Shown here: piece after piece, positions 1-6,487 of the stretch
Layout of the letters: each line of letters begins with the position of its first letter
How positions within the stretch are numbered: position 1 is the stretch's first letter
From: Streptococcus mitis
GTDB taxonomy: Bacteria > Bacillota > Bacilli > Lactobacillales > Streptococcaceae
Reading direction: 5' to 3'
Assembly: GCA_001914195.1 (NCBI GenBank)
Contig: MKYF01000006.1
Span: 1 to 54,915 of the forward strand
DNA: 54,915 nt
Position numbers and translations under genes: made by a program
The notes under the pieces: model-generated
Seen by the model: the letters and a program-made list of their open reading frames with translations, nothing else
The model's database searches: none
What the model was told of the DNA's origin: nothing

Positions 1-21
1 GAGATATGGAAGTCGCTTAGC
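1..21 (+). rRNA. rrf: 5S ribosomal RNA, 3' end only (partial)
   Basis: The first 21 bases match the remembered 3' terminus of streptococcal 5S rRNA (ending GTCGCTTAGC), and a tRNA-Val gene starts five bases later. That is the usual layout of a streptococcal rRNA operon tail. The rest of the gene lies outside the window, and the exact 3' end is uncertain by one or two bases. Confidence 0.8.
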
Positions 22-25
22 TCTA

Positions 26-98
26 GGGAGTTTAGCTCAGCTGGGAGAGCATCTGCCTTACAAGCAGAGGGTCAGCGGTTCGATCCCGTTAACTCCCA
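26..98 (+). tRNA. tRNA-Val (anticodon TAC)
   Basis: Cloverleaf with acceptor arms GGGAGTT/AACTCCC and discriminator A. The anticodon loop reads CTTACAA and the T-arm contains GGTTCGATCC. First of nine tRNA genes behind 5S rRNA; CCA is not encoded. Confidence 0.96.
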
Positions 99-100
99 TA

Positions 101-173
101 GGTCCCGTAGTGTAGCGGTTATCACGTCGCCCTGTCACGGCGAAGATCGCGGGTTCGATTCCCGTCGGGACCG
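101..173 (+). tRNA. tRNA-Asp (anticodon GTC)
   Basis: Acceptor arms GGTCCCG/CGGGACC pair perfectly and the anticodon loop reads CTGTCAC. The T-arm is GGGTTCGATTCCC. It starts two bases after tRNA-Val. Confidence 0.96.
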
Positions 174-196
174 TTAGAATAACAGAAGTTATTTTA

Positions 197-269
197 GACT
201 CGTTAGCTCAGTTGGTAGAGCAATTGACTTTTAATCAATGGGTCACTGGTTCGAGCCCAGTACGGGTCA
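197..269 (+). tRNA. tRNA-Lys (anticodon TTT)
   Basis: Acceptor arms GACTCGT/ACGGGTC pair with one G-T. The anticodon loop is CTTTTAA and the T-arm is CTGGTTCGAGCCCAG. Confidence 0.96.
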
Positions 270-274
270 TATCT

Positions 275-356
275 GCGGGTTTGGCGGAATTGGCAGACGC
301 ACCAGATTTAGGATCTGGCGCTTAACGGCGTGGGGGTTCAAGTCCCTTAACCCGCA
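275..356 (+). tRNA. tRNA-Leu (anticodon TAG)
   Basis: An 82-nt class II tRNA with acceptor arms GCGGGTT/AACCCGC. The anticodon loop is TTTAGGA, and a long variable arm (GGCGCTTAACGGCGT region) is present. Confidence 0.96.
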
Positions 357-374
357 TTAAGATATAATAAATGA

Positions 375-447
375 GCCGGCTTAGCTCAGTTGGTAGAGCA
401 TCTGATTTGTAATCAGAGGGTCGCGTGTTCAAGTCATGTAGCCGGCA
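375..447 (+). tRNA. tRNA-Thr (anticodon TGT)
   Basis: Acceptor arms GCCGGCT/AGCCGGC with anticodon loop TTTGTAA. The T-arm reads CGTGTTCAAGTCATG, so the loop has TTCAAGT and the closing pairs include a non-canonical match. Confidence 0.95.
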
Positions 448-469
448 TTTTTAGATAGAAGAAAACAGT

Positions 470-541
470 GCGAACGTAGTTCAGTGGTAGAACACCACCT
501 TGCCAAGGTGGGGGTCGCGGGTTCGAATCCCGTCGTTCGCT
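470..541 (+). tRNA. tRNA-Gly (anticodon GCC)
   Basis: Acceptor arms GCGAACG/CGTTCGC with discriminator T. Anticodon loop TTGCCAA; T-arm CGGGTTCGAATCCCG. Confidence 0.96.
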
Positions 542-548
542 TAGAGAG

Positions 549-634
549 GCCGGGGTGGCGGAACTGGCAGACGCACAGGACTTAAAATCCTGCGATTGGT
601 AACGATCGTACCGGTTCGATTCCGGTCCTCGGCA
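549..634 (+). tRNA. tRNA-Leu (anticodon TAA)
   Basis: An 86-nt class II tRNA with acceptor arms GCCGGGG/CCTCGGC. The anticodon loop is CTTAAAA and there is a long variable arm. It is the second leucine isoacceptor in the cluster. Confidence 0.96.
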
Positions 635-645
635 TAATATAATGA

Positions 646-719
646 GCACCCTTAGCTCAACTGGATAGAGTACCTGACTACGAATCAGGCGGTTAGAGGT
701 TCGACTCCTCTAGGGTGCA
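646..719 (+). tRNA. tRNA-Arg (anticodon ACG)
   Basis: Acceptor arms GCACCCT/AGGGTGC pair perfectly. Anticodon loop CTACGAA, presumably deaminated to ICG; T-arm GAGGTTCGACTCCTC. Confidence 0.96.
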
Positions 720-734
720 TTTTTCTATTTAACT

Positions 735-808
735 CGGGAAGTAGCTCAGCTTGGTAGAGTACTTGGTTTGGGACCAAGGTGTCGCAGGTTCGAATCCTGT
801 CTTCCCGA
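735..808 (+). tRNA. tRNA-Pro (anticodon TGG)
   Basis: Acceptor arms CGGGAAG/CTTCCCG with anticodon loop TTTGGGA. Last tRNA of the cluster, about 40 bases before the terminator. Confidence 0.96.
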
Positions 809-850
809 TAAGCGTATCTTTTTTATTTAATTAGATATTATATACATTAA

Positions 851-879
851 GAGAGAAACAGTTTGCTTCTCTCTTTTTT
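851..879 (+). terminator. Terminator of the rRNA/tRNA operon
   Basis: Seven-base stem GAGAGAA/TTCTCTC with a 9-nt loop, followed by six T. It sits just after tRNA-Pro. Confidence 0.8.
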
Positions 880-1204
880 AAATTTCAGTAATTCATTTTG
901 GTCGCGTATACTTTTTTGTTTCTTGATTTGTTCAATAAATACTGTAGTTTAGGTACATAAATTAAAATTTAACAGATTTTATAATTCTTACAAGCTTTTA
1001 AGAAAGTAATTGAAGAGTTTTTTTATTCTGCCTATAATATATGTGTTTGTGCGATAAAAATTTCTGCTCTTTTGATTTTAAATAAGTATTAGTTTTCATT
1101 ATAGTGTGAATGGGGTTTGATATTTCTTTTGAGGAAGCTGCCTTAGATTTTTCTATTTGTGTTTTATTGTATAGTGTATCTTGCTTGTTTTGAACAGAAT
1201 CTTT
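880..1204. other. AT-rich gap with no convincing gene
   Basis: About 325 bases of AT-rich sequence between the tRNA terminator and the promoter region of the next operon. The only reading frame is a 73-codon minus-strand one rich in Lys, Ser and Asn with no recognisable motif; I do not call it a gene. Confidence 0.6.
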
Positions 1205-1220
1205 TATGACATTTGTCATA
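1205..1220. promoter_or_regulatory. Perfect 16-bp palindrome, candidate response-regulator operator
   Basis: TATGACATTTGTCATA is a perfect inverted repeat, followed 10 bases later by another half site (ATGACAG). It lies about 45 bases upstream of the -10 box of the ABC/two-component operon, a suitable place for an activator of the NarL/LiaR type. Assignment to the downstream regulator is inference. Confidence 0.4.
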
Positions 1221-1264
1221 TTTCCTCATGACAGAAGCTTCTAGTGGCAGTAGATTCAAAGAAT

Positions 1265-1270
1265 TATAAT
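1265..1270 (+). promoter_or_regulatory. -10 box of the ABC transporter/two-component operon
   Basis: TATAAT lies 26 bases before the first start codon. The position 17 bp upstream (TAGTGG) is a poor -35, which would fit activator dependence. Confidence 0.5.
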
Positions 1271-1296
1271 AGATGTATCAAGTGGAGGAAGAAAAA

Positions 1297-1488
1297 ATGA
1301 AACATAAAGTAATTGTCGCAATGAGTTTAGTAGCAGCAGGAGTCATGACTTATCTCATGTTCTCAGGATTGGATGAAGATTTCTATCATTTTCCTTGGGA
1401 GCTATTTGCAGGATTTGGAATGATGTCCTGGCTTATCCGAGAAGGTTTGAAATTAGTCTCAGATGTGAAAAAGGAGTTTGAAAAATGA
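1297..1488 (+). CDS. Small membrane protein, first gene of the TCS11-type operon
   Basis: A 63-residue protein of unknown function. The start is placed at the ATG following GGAGG with 8-nt spacing, not at the upstream ATG at 1273. Two hydrophobic stretches are visible (residues about 6-22 and 31-45), and the C-terminus is charged and lysine-rich. Its stop overlaps the next start codon (ATGA at 1485-1488), so translation is probably coupled to the second small membrane protein and the ABC transporter behind it. It may be an accessory subunit or sensor part of that transporter; this is inferred from context alone. Confidence 0.75.
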   Translation: MKHKVIVAMSLVAAGVMTYLMFSGLDEDFYHFPWELFAGFGMMSWLIREGLKLVSDVKKEFEK

Positions 1489-1679
1489 AAAAAGCATTTC
1501 TCTATCTTTTTATTGGACTATCACTAGTGGTATGGTTGGTAGAAATGTTTACAGGTTGGTTCGATCAAGCCTTCCTTCACCAATTCATCCGTGGTGCCTG
1601 GGGACTAGGATTTATGATTTTTATCGCCTTTCCTATGGGAAAGGAGTGGCTGAAAGGAGAATATCATGAACATGATTAA
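1485..1679 (+). CDS. Small membrane protein, second gene of the TCS11-type operon
   Basis: A 64-residue protein with two predicted membrane segments (residues about 4-23 and 36-52) and a hydrophilic tail ending in HEHD. It overlaps the previous gene by 4 nt and the ABC ATPase gene by 14 nt, so the three are translationally linked. No family was recognised. Together with the preceding 63-residue protein it forms a pair of tiny two-helix proteins at the head of the transporter and two-component operon. Function is unknown. Confidence 0.75.
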   Translation: MKKAFLYLFIGLSLVVWLVEMFTGWFDQAFLHQFIRGAWGLGFMIFIAFPMGKEWLKGEYHEHD

Positions 1680-2550
1680 GGTAGAAAGCCTAAATAAAAA
1701 CATCAAGGGCAAGGCTATTTTGAAGGATATTTCCTTTGAGGTAGCTGAAGGTGAATGCGTCGCCTTGATTGGGCCCAATGGTGCTGGGAAGACCACACTC
1801 TTGGACTGTTTGCTCGGAGATAAATTGGTCTCCAGCGGTCAAGTATCTGTTCAAGGTTTACCAGTGACGAGTTCTAAGTTAGACTATATTAGAGGCTACC
1901 TGCCTCAAGAAAATGTCATTGTTCAGAAATTAAAGGTCAAAGAGTTGATTGCTTTCTTTCAAAAAATTTATCCAAATCACTTGAGTAACCAGGAAATAGA
2001 TCAACTATTACAGTTTGATAAGGAACAAAAAGAGCAATTCGCAGAAAAATTATCAGGTGGACAAAAGCGTCTTTTCTCTTTTGTCTTGACCTTAATTGGG
2101 CGACCAAAGTTAGTCTTTTTAGATGAACCTACTTCGGCCATGGATACTTCAACCCGTCAACGCTTTTGGGAAATTGTTCAGGAGCTAAAAGCTAAGGGAG
2201 TTACCATTCTCTATTCGTCCCATTATATCGAAGAAGTAGAGCATACAGCTGATCGGATTTTGGTCTTGAATAAGGGAGAGTTGATTCGTGATACGACGCC
2301 TCTAGCTATGCGTAGTGAGGGAATTGAAAAGCATTTTATCCTTCCTCTGGCATACAAGGAAATTGTTGAGCAGTCTAACTTGGTTGAAAACTGGGTACAA
2401 AAACAAGATGCTCTGCAAGTAGTCACACGAGAGGCAAATGCTTTTTGGCAACTGTTAGTTCAAGCAGGATGTAGCATACAAGAAATCGAAGTTAATAACC
2501 GTAGTTTGCTAGATACAATCTTTGAAGAAACACAAAAGGGAGATGACTAA
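1666..2550 (+). CDS. ABC transporter ATP-binding protein
   Basis: A 294-residue cytoplasmic ATPase. Walker A GPNGAGKTT is near residue 37, the signature LSGGQKR near 129, Walker B LVFLDEPTSAMD near 147, and an H-loop histidine follows in YSSHY. The roughly 80-residue C-terminal extension is typical of CcmA-type drug or lipid exporters. The start follows AAAGGAGA. The permease is the next gene, and the histidine kinase and response regulator follow, so the transporter is probably controlled by, or sensed through, that two-component pair. Substrate unknown; in pneumococcus this locus neighbours TCS11. Confidence 0.93.
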   Translation: MNMIKVESLNKNIKGKAILKDISFEVAEGECVALIGPNGAGKTTLLDCLLGDKLVSSGQVSVQGLPVTSSKLDYIRGYLPQENVIVQKLKVKELIAFFQKIYPNHLSNQEIDQLLQFDKEQKEQFAEKLSGGQKRLFSFVLTLIGRPKLVFLDEPTSAMDTSTRQRFWEIVQELKAKGVTILYSSHYIEEVEHTADRILVLNKGELIRDTTPLAMRSEGIEKHFILPLAYKEIVEQSNLVENWVQKQDALQVVTREANAFWQLLVQAGCSIQEIEVNNRSLLDTIFEETQKGDD

Positions 2551-2551
2551 G

Positions 2552-3289
2552 ATGAAACGATGGATCGCACTAAACAAGATAGAATTTCTATTGACCAAAC
2601 GACAATTAGTCTATTATCTATTATCCGTAGGGATGCCGACAGCCTTCTATTTATTCTTTTCAGGTATGTACCAGGATACACCAGATGGGCCAGCAAATTT
2701 TATGCGCGACTACCTCATCTCTATGACAGCTTTTTCTATGATGTCAACAGCCATGTTTTCATTCCCAGCTGTCTTACATACCGACAAGATCAACAACTGG
2801 CAGAAAACATTACGTCATAGCCCTGTAAATATGGTAGAATATTATCTATCAAAGATAACAAGTATGCTGGTTGATTATTTGGTTTCAATCTTGGTGGTTT
2901 TCTCAGTTGGGCACTTGGTCAGAGGTGTGGATATGCCTTTAGGAAGCTGGATTGGGGCTGCGCTCTTGCTGATAGTAGGAAGTGTAGCTTTTGTAGCGCT
3001 TGGCTTGACCTTGACACTCTTGCCTTCTAGTCAGCTGATGTCTGTCGTGGGTAATCTTCTCTATCTAGGCTTGGCTGTTTTAGGCGGACTCTGGATGCCC
3101 ATCTCTTTATTTCCAGACTGGATGCAAGCAATCGGGAAGTGTCTACCAACTTATCAGTTGATGGAGTTGCTCAAGACCTTCTTAAACGAGGGTAGCATCA
3201 ATCTATCAGCCACAGTTTATCTACTTGTTTTTTCAGCAGTTTTGTTTGGTTTGACCATTTACCTTCAAGGTCATAAGGAGAATGCTTAA
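2552..3289 (+). CDS. ABC transporter permease (ABC-2 type)
   Basis: A 245-residue integral membrane protein with about six hydrophobic segments, the last ending shortly before the C-terminal QGHKENA. It is the membrane partner of the ATPase just upstream, from which it is separated by one base. The ATG at 2552 was chosen because GGGAG lies 9 nt upstream, while the earlier in-frame ATG codons overlap the Shine-Dalgarno. The last base is shared with the kinase start codon (TAATG). The family resembles ABC-2 exporters; the cargo is not predictable from sequence. Confidence 0.9.
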   Translation: MKRWIALNKIEFLLTKRQLVYYLLSVGMPTAFYLFFSGMYQDTPDGPANFMRDYLISMTAFSMMSTAMFSFPAVLHTDKINNWQKTLRHSPVNMVEYYLSKITSMLVDYLVSILVVFSVGHLVRGVDMPLGSWIGAALLLIVGSVAFVALGLTLTLLPSSQLMSVVGNLLYLGLAVLGGLWMPISLFPDWMQAIGKCLPTYQLMELLKTFLNEGSINLSATVYLLVFSAVLFGLTIYLQGHKENA

Positions 3290-4386
3290 TGCTTGAAAGA
3301 CTGAAAAGCATACACTATATGTTTTGGGCCAGTTTAATTTTTATGATTTTCCCCATCCTACCTGTAGTGATTGGGTGGCTTTCTGTCTGGCATTTATTAA
3401 TTGATATTCTATTTGTAGTGGCGTATCTGGGTGTTTTAACAACTAAGAGCCAGCGCCTATCTTGGCTATATTGGGGCCTTATGCTGACTTATGTAGTTGG
3501 GAATACCGCCTTTGTTGCTGTGAATTATATCTGGTTTTTCTTTTTCCTTTCCAATCTCTTAATTTATCATTTTGGCGTACGTAGTTTAAAGTCTTTACAT
3601 GTCTGGTCATTTCTTCTTGCTCAAGTCCTTGTTGTGGGGCAACTTTTGATTTTTCAAAGAATCGAAGTTGAGTTTCTAGTCTATCTACTTGTAATTCTTA
3701 CTTTTGTTGATTTGATGACTTTTGGCTCGGTTCGGATTCGAATTGTAGAGGATCTGAAAGAAGAGCAGGCCAAGCAAAATGCCCAGATAAATCTATTACT
3801 GGCAGAAAATGAGCGCAATCGTATCGGTCAGGATTTGCATGATAGTCTGGGACATACCTTTGCCATGCTAAGTGTTAAAACTGATCTAGCCTTGCAGTTA
3901 TTTCAAATGCAGGCTTATTCACAGGTGGAAAAGGAATTAAGAGAAATACAGCAAATTAGTAAAGAATCAATGCGTGAAGTGAGAACCATTGTAGAAAATC
4001 TTAAATTTAGAACTTTGACATCCGAGCTAGAGACGGTGAAAAAGATGTTAGAAATTGCTGGAATTGAGGTTGAAATAGCTAATCAACTAGATACAGCTAG
4101 CCTAACTCAGAAATTGGAGTCAACGGCTTCCATGATTTTGCTTGAGTTAGTAACCAATATCATCAAACATGCTCAAGCGTCTAAAGCTTACTTAAGATTA
4201 GAACGGACAGAGAAAGAACTCCTTTTAACAGTAAGAGATGATGGTTGTGGTTTTACTTATATAAAAGGGGATGAGCTCCATACAGTTCGAGATCGTGTTC
4301 TTCCATTTTCGGGAGAAGTAAAGGTAATTAGTTGGAAACAACCGACAGAAGTTCAGGTTCGACTACCTTATAAGGAGAGAAATTAA
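3289..4386 (+). CDS. Sensor histidine kinase, DesK/LiaS-like (TCS11 type)
   Basis: A 365-residue membrane kinase. The N-terminal ~135 residues hold about five hydrophobic segments with almost no extracytoplasmic loop, typical of intramembrane-sensing kinases. A HisKA_3 dimerisation motif, ERNRIGQDLHDSLGH, contains the phospho-acceptor His184. An HATPase_c domain with N-box (ELVTNIIKHA) and G1 (DDGCGF) follows. The partner regulator begins two bases downstream. It probably monitors the cell envelope or the adjacent ABC transporter, by analogy with LiaS, VraS and DesK. The gene resembles pneumococcal hk11. Confidence 0.92.
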   Translation: MLERLKSIHYMFWASLIFMIFPILPVVIGWLSVWHLLIDILFVVAYLGVLTTKSQRLSWLYWGLMLTYVVGNTAFVAVNYIWFFFFLSNLLIYHFGVRSLKSLHVWSFLLAQVLVVGQLLIFQRIEVEFLVYLLVILTFVDLMTFGSVRIRIVEDLKEEQAKQNAQINLLLAENERNRIGQDLHDSLGHTFAMLSVKTDLALQLFQMQAYSQVEKELREIQQISKESMREVRTIVENLKFRTLTSELETVKKMLEIAGIEVEIANQLDTASLTQKLESTASMILLELVTNIIKHAQASKAYLRLERTEKELLLTVRDDGCGFTYIKGDELHTVRDRVLPFSGEVKVISWKQPTEVQVRLPYKERN

Positions 4387-4387
4387 G

Positions 4388-4987
4388 ATGAAACTACTTG
4401 TTGCAGAAGATCAAAGTATGTTGCGAGATGCCATGTGCCAGTTGCTCATGCTTCAACCAGATGTAGAGTCTGTCTTTCAAGCCAAGAATGGGCAAGAAGC
4501 AATCCAACTATTAGAAAAGGAGTCTGTAGATATCGCCATCCTTGACGTAGAAATGCCCGTTAAGACAGGTCTTGAAGTCTTGGAGTGGATACGAGCAGAA
4601 AAGCTTGAAACAAAGGTGGTTGTGGTGACGACCTTCAAGCGCCCTGGTTACTTTGAACGTGCAGTCAAGGCTGGAGTAGATGCTTATGTCTTGAAAGAAA
4701 GAAGCATTGCAGACCTCATGAAAACCTTGCACACCGTCCTAGAGGGACGCAAGGAGTTTTCGCCTGAATTGATGGAAGTGGTGATGACGCATCCCAATCC
4801 GTTGACAGAACAAGAGATTGCTGTTTTAGAGGGAATTGCTAAGGGATTATCCAATCAAGAAATTGCAGATCAACTTTATCTATCCAACGGAACAGTCCGA
4901 AACTATGTCACCAATATTCTTTCAAAACTTGATGCAGGTAATCGAACAGAGGCAGCTAATATTGCGAAAGAATCTGGTTGGTTGTGA
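4388..4987 (+). CDS. Response regulator, NarL/LuxR family (TCS11 type)
   Basis: A 199-residue DNA-binding regulator. The receiver domain (residues 1-~115) has acidic pocket E7/D8, phospho-acceptor Asp53 in ILDVEMP, Thr near 82 and Lys near 103 (VLKE). The C-terminal LuxR-type helix-turn-helix (LTEQEIAVLEGIAKGLSNQ, residues about 137-199) follows. It is co-transcribed with the kinase and resembles pneumococcal rr11. A terminator follows at 5055-5085. The likely target is its own operon through the palindrome at 1205-1220, which is inference. Confidence 0.93.
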   Translation: MKLLVAEDQSMLRDAMCQLLMLQPDVESVFQAKNGQEAIQLLEKESVDIAILDVEMPVKTGLEVLEWIRAEKLETKVVVVTTFKRPGYFERAVKAGVDAYVLKERSIADLMKTLHTVLEGRKEFSPELMEVVMTHPNPLTEQEIAVLEGIAKGLSNQEIADQLYLSNGTVRNYVTNILSKLDAGNRTEAANIAKESGWL

Positions 4988-5054
4988 TGATATAATATTT
5001 TTTTGAACATTATGTGTTAAAATTGATGGGATTGAATGGAACAATACTAACTTT

Positions 5055-5085
5055 AGGAGGGTGGGATTCCTCCTTTTTCTTTTTT
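5055..5085 (+). terminator. Terminator of the TCS11-type operon
   Basis: AGGAGG/CCTCCT stem with 8-nt loop, followed by T5-C-T6. Confidence 0.8.
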
Positions 5086-5135
5086 GGGGGAGCACCATAA
5101 AAGAGCTAAAATTAACAATAAAAAAGAAAAATATC

Positions 5136-5165
5136 TTGACAACCAATGGAAAATTTTGTTACAAT
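5136..5165 (+). promoter_or_regulatory. rpsL-rpsG promoter
   Basis: Consensus -35 TTGACA (5136-5141), 18-bp spacer, -10 TACAAT (5160-5165). It leaves a leader of about 130 nt before rpsL. Confidence 0.85.
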
Positions 5166-5171
5166 AATAGA

Positions 5172-5290
5172 CGGTACTTTTTACTTTTGGTCTCTCAAGA
5201 GTGTACAGGGACGTGCTGACAAATGTTGCAAAAGTACACACAGATGATAGCTGTCACCAAGTGTATCATCACCAAAAATAAAAAAACACA
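5172..5290 (+). promoter_or_regulatory. Structured leader of rpsL-rpsG
   Basis: The leader contains a long-range pairing GTACTTTT (from 5174) with AAAAGTAC (5230-5237) and a second hairpin GATGATA (5243-5249)/TATCATC (5264-5270). No T-tract follows, so attenuation is not obvious. A ribosomal-protein binding site for autoregulation is one possibility. Confidence 0.4.
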
Positions 5291-5301
5291 GGAGAATGTA
5301 G

Positions 5302-5715
5302 ATGCCTACAATTAACCAATTGGTTCGCAAACCGCGTAAATCAAAAGTAGAAAAATCTAAATCACCAGCTTTGAACGTTGGTTACAACAGTCATAAAAAA
5401 GTTCAAACAAACGTTTCTTCACCACAAAAACGTGGTGTTGCAACTCGTGTTGGAACAATGACACCTAAAAAACCTAACTCAGCCCTTCGTAAATTCGCTC
5501 GTGTACGTTTGAGCAACCTTATTGAAGTTACTGCCTACATCCCAGGTATCGGACACAACTTGCAAGAGCACAGCGTAGTGCTTCTTCGTGGTGGACGTGT
5601 AAAAGACCTTCCAGGGGTACGTTACCATATCGTCCGTGGTGCACTTGATACTGCAGGTGTTAACGATCGTAAACAAGGCCGTTCTAAATACGGTACTAAA
5701 CGTCCAAAAGCATAA
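5302..5715 (+). CDS. rpsL: 30S ribosomal protein S12
   Basis: A 137-residue S12 with the family core TPKKPNSALRKFARVRL and GGRVKDLPGVRYH. S12 sits at the decoding centre and governs accuracy. The two lysines whose replacement causes streptomycin resistance are wild type here (Lys in TPKKPNS and in GRVKDL). Start chosen at the ATG after AGGAGA. It heads the str-type operon with rpsG 19 nt downstream; fusA follows after a 282-nt gap with its own promoter. Confidence 0.98.
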   Translation: MPTINQLVRKPRKSKVEKSKSPALNVGYNSHKKVQTNVSSPQKRGVATRVGTMTPKKPNSALRKFARVRLSNLIEVTAYIPGIGHNLQEHSVVLLRGGRVKDLPGVRYHIVRGALDTAGVNDRKQGRSKYGTKRPKA

Positions 5716-5734
5716 GGAAAGGGGATAAAGAGAA

Positions 5735-6205
5735 ATGAGTCGTAAAAATAGAGCTCCAAAACGTGACGTATTGCCAGATCCGCTTTACAATTCACAACTA
5801 GTTACTCGTCTTATCAACCGCGTTATGCTTGATGGTAAACGTGGTACAGCTGCTTCAATCGTTTACGGTGCTTTTGAGCAAATCAAAGAAGCTACTGGAA
5901 ATGATGCACTTGAAGTATTTGAAACAGCTATGGAAAACATTATGCCTGTACTTGAAGTACGTGCACGTCGTGTTGGTGGTTCTAACTACCAAGTCCCAGT
6001 TGAAGTTCGTCCAGAACGTCGTACAACACTTGGACTTCGTTGGTTGGTAACAATCGCTCGTCTTCGTGGTGAACACACAATGCAAGACCGTCTTGCAAAA
6101 GAAATCTTGGATGCTGCTAACAACACTGGTGCAGCTGTTAAGAAACGTGAAGACACTCACCGTATGGCTGAAGCTAACCGTGCATTCGCACACTTCCGTT
6201 GGTAA
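5735..6205 (+). CDS. rpsG: 30S ribosomal protein S7
   Basis: A 156-residue primary 16S rRNA-binding protein of the small subunit head. It matches the family over its full length: [16 protein letters not shown] at the start and [15 protein letters not shown] at the end, with [19 protein letters not shown] in the middle. A Shine-Dalgarno (GGAAAGGGG) precedes it. Co-transcribed with rpsL. S7 of other bacteria represses its own operon, so the structured rpsL leader and the hairpins after rpsG are candidate sites, though this is not shown here. Confidence 0.98.
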
Positions 6206-6403
6206 TATAGGATGCGAAAGTGTTAAGAAAGTCCCAGAGAAAATAGGGAATCAAAGCAGGTTGCGATTGCAACCAATGAGATTCATCTTTTTCTCCAGAC
6301 TTTTAGCTTGAGCTCAACTCAACTAACTTGGGCTTTTAGCCCGAGTTCAATTCAACTTGTAAATCTACAAGTTGAAACCAACAATAGCATGAAAACATTG
6401 AGA
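6206..6403 (+). other. Hairpin-rich spacer between rpsG and fusA
   Basis: The spacer holds three inverted repeats before the terminator: GGTTGC-gatt-GCAACC at 6259-6274; CTTGGGC/AGCCCGAG-type pairing near 6328-6346; and an 11-bp perfect stem TTCAACTTGTA/TACAAGTTGAA at 6351-6376 with loop AATC. There are also degenerate CAACTCAACT/CAATTCAACT direct repeats. No reading frame is credible. Confidence 0.5.
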
Positions 6404-6432
6404 ACGGGTAGGTCCTGCCTATCCGTTTTTAT
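6404..6432 (+). terminator. Terminator between rpsG and fusA
   Basis: Nine-base stem ACGGGTAGG/CCTATCCGT (one G-T), 5-nt loop, then TTTTTATT. Confidence 0.8.
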
Positions 6433-6440
6433 TAAAATCG

Positions 6441-6449
6441 TGTTATAAT
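6441..6449 (+). promoter_or_regulatory. fusA extended -10 promoter
   Basis: TGTTATAAT, a TGn-extended -10 with consensus hexamer, lies 38 bases before the fusA start. No clear -35 exists, since the position falls in the terminator stem. Confidence 0.7.
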
Positions 6450-6487
6450 AGAATAGAAATCAAAAATAAATAGGAGAAACAAACCTC

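Noticed and set aside
434..649. 71-codon minus-strand frame across tRNA-Gly and tRNA-Leu
   Set aside because: It lies wholly over tRNA genes, and frames antisense to tRNA are a known artefact.
1..880. tRNA cluster as an integrated-element attachment site
   Set aside because: No integrase, no repeated tRNA 3' end and no phage genes were seen nearby.
998..1219. 73-codon minus-strand frame with a possible GAGGAA ribosome site
   Set aside because: AT-rich, low-complexity Lys/Ser/Asn content, no motif, no clear promoter, and it would run into the tRNA terminator region. More likely chance.
5302..5715. Possible streptomycin-resistance changes in S12
   Set aside because: Both critical lysine positions (TPKKPNS and GRVKDLP) are wild type.
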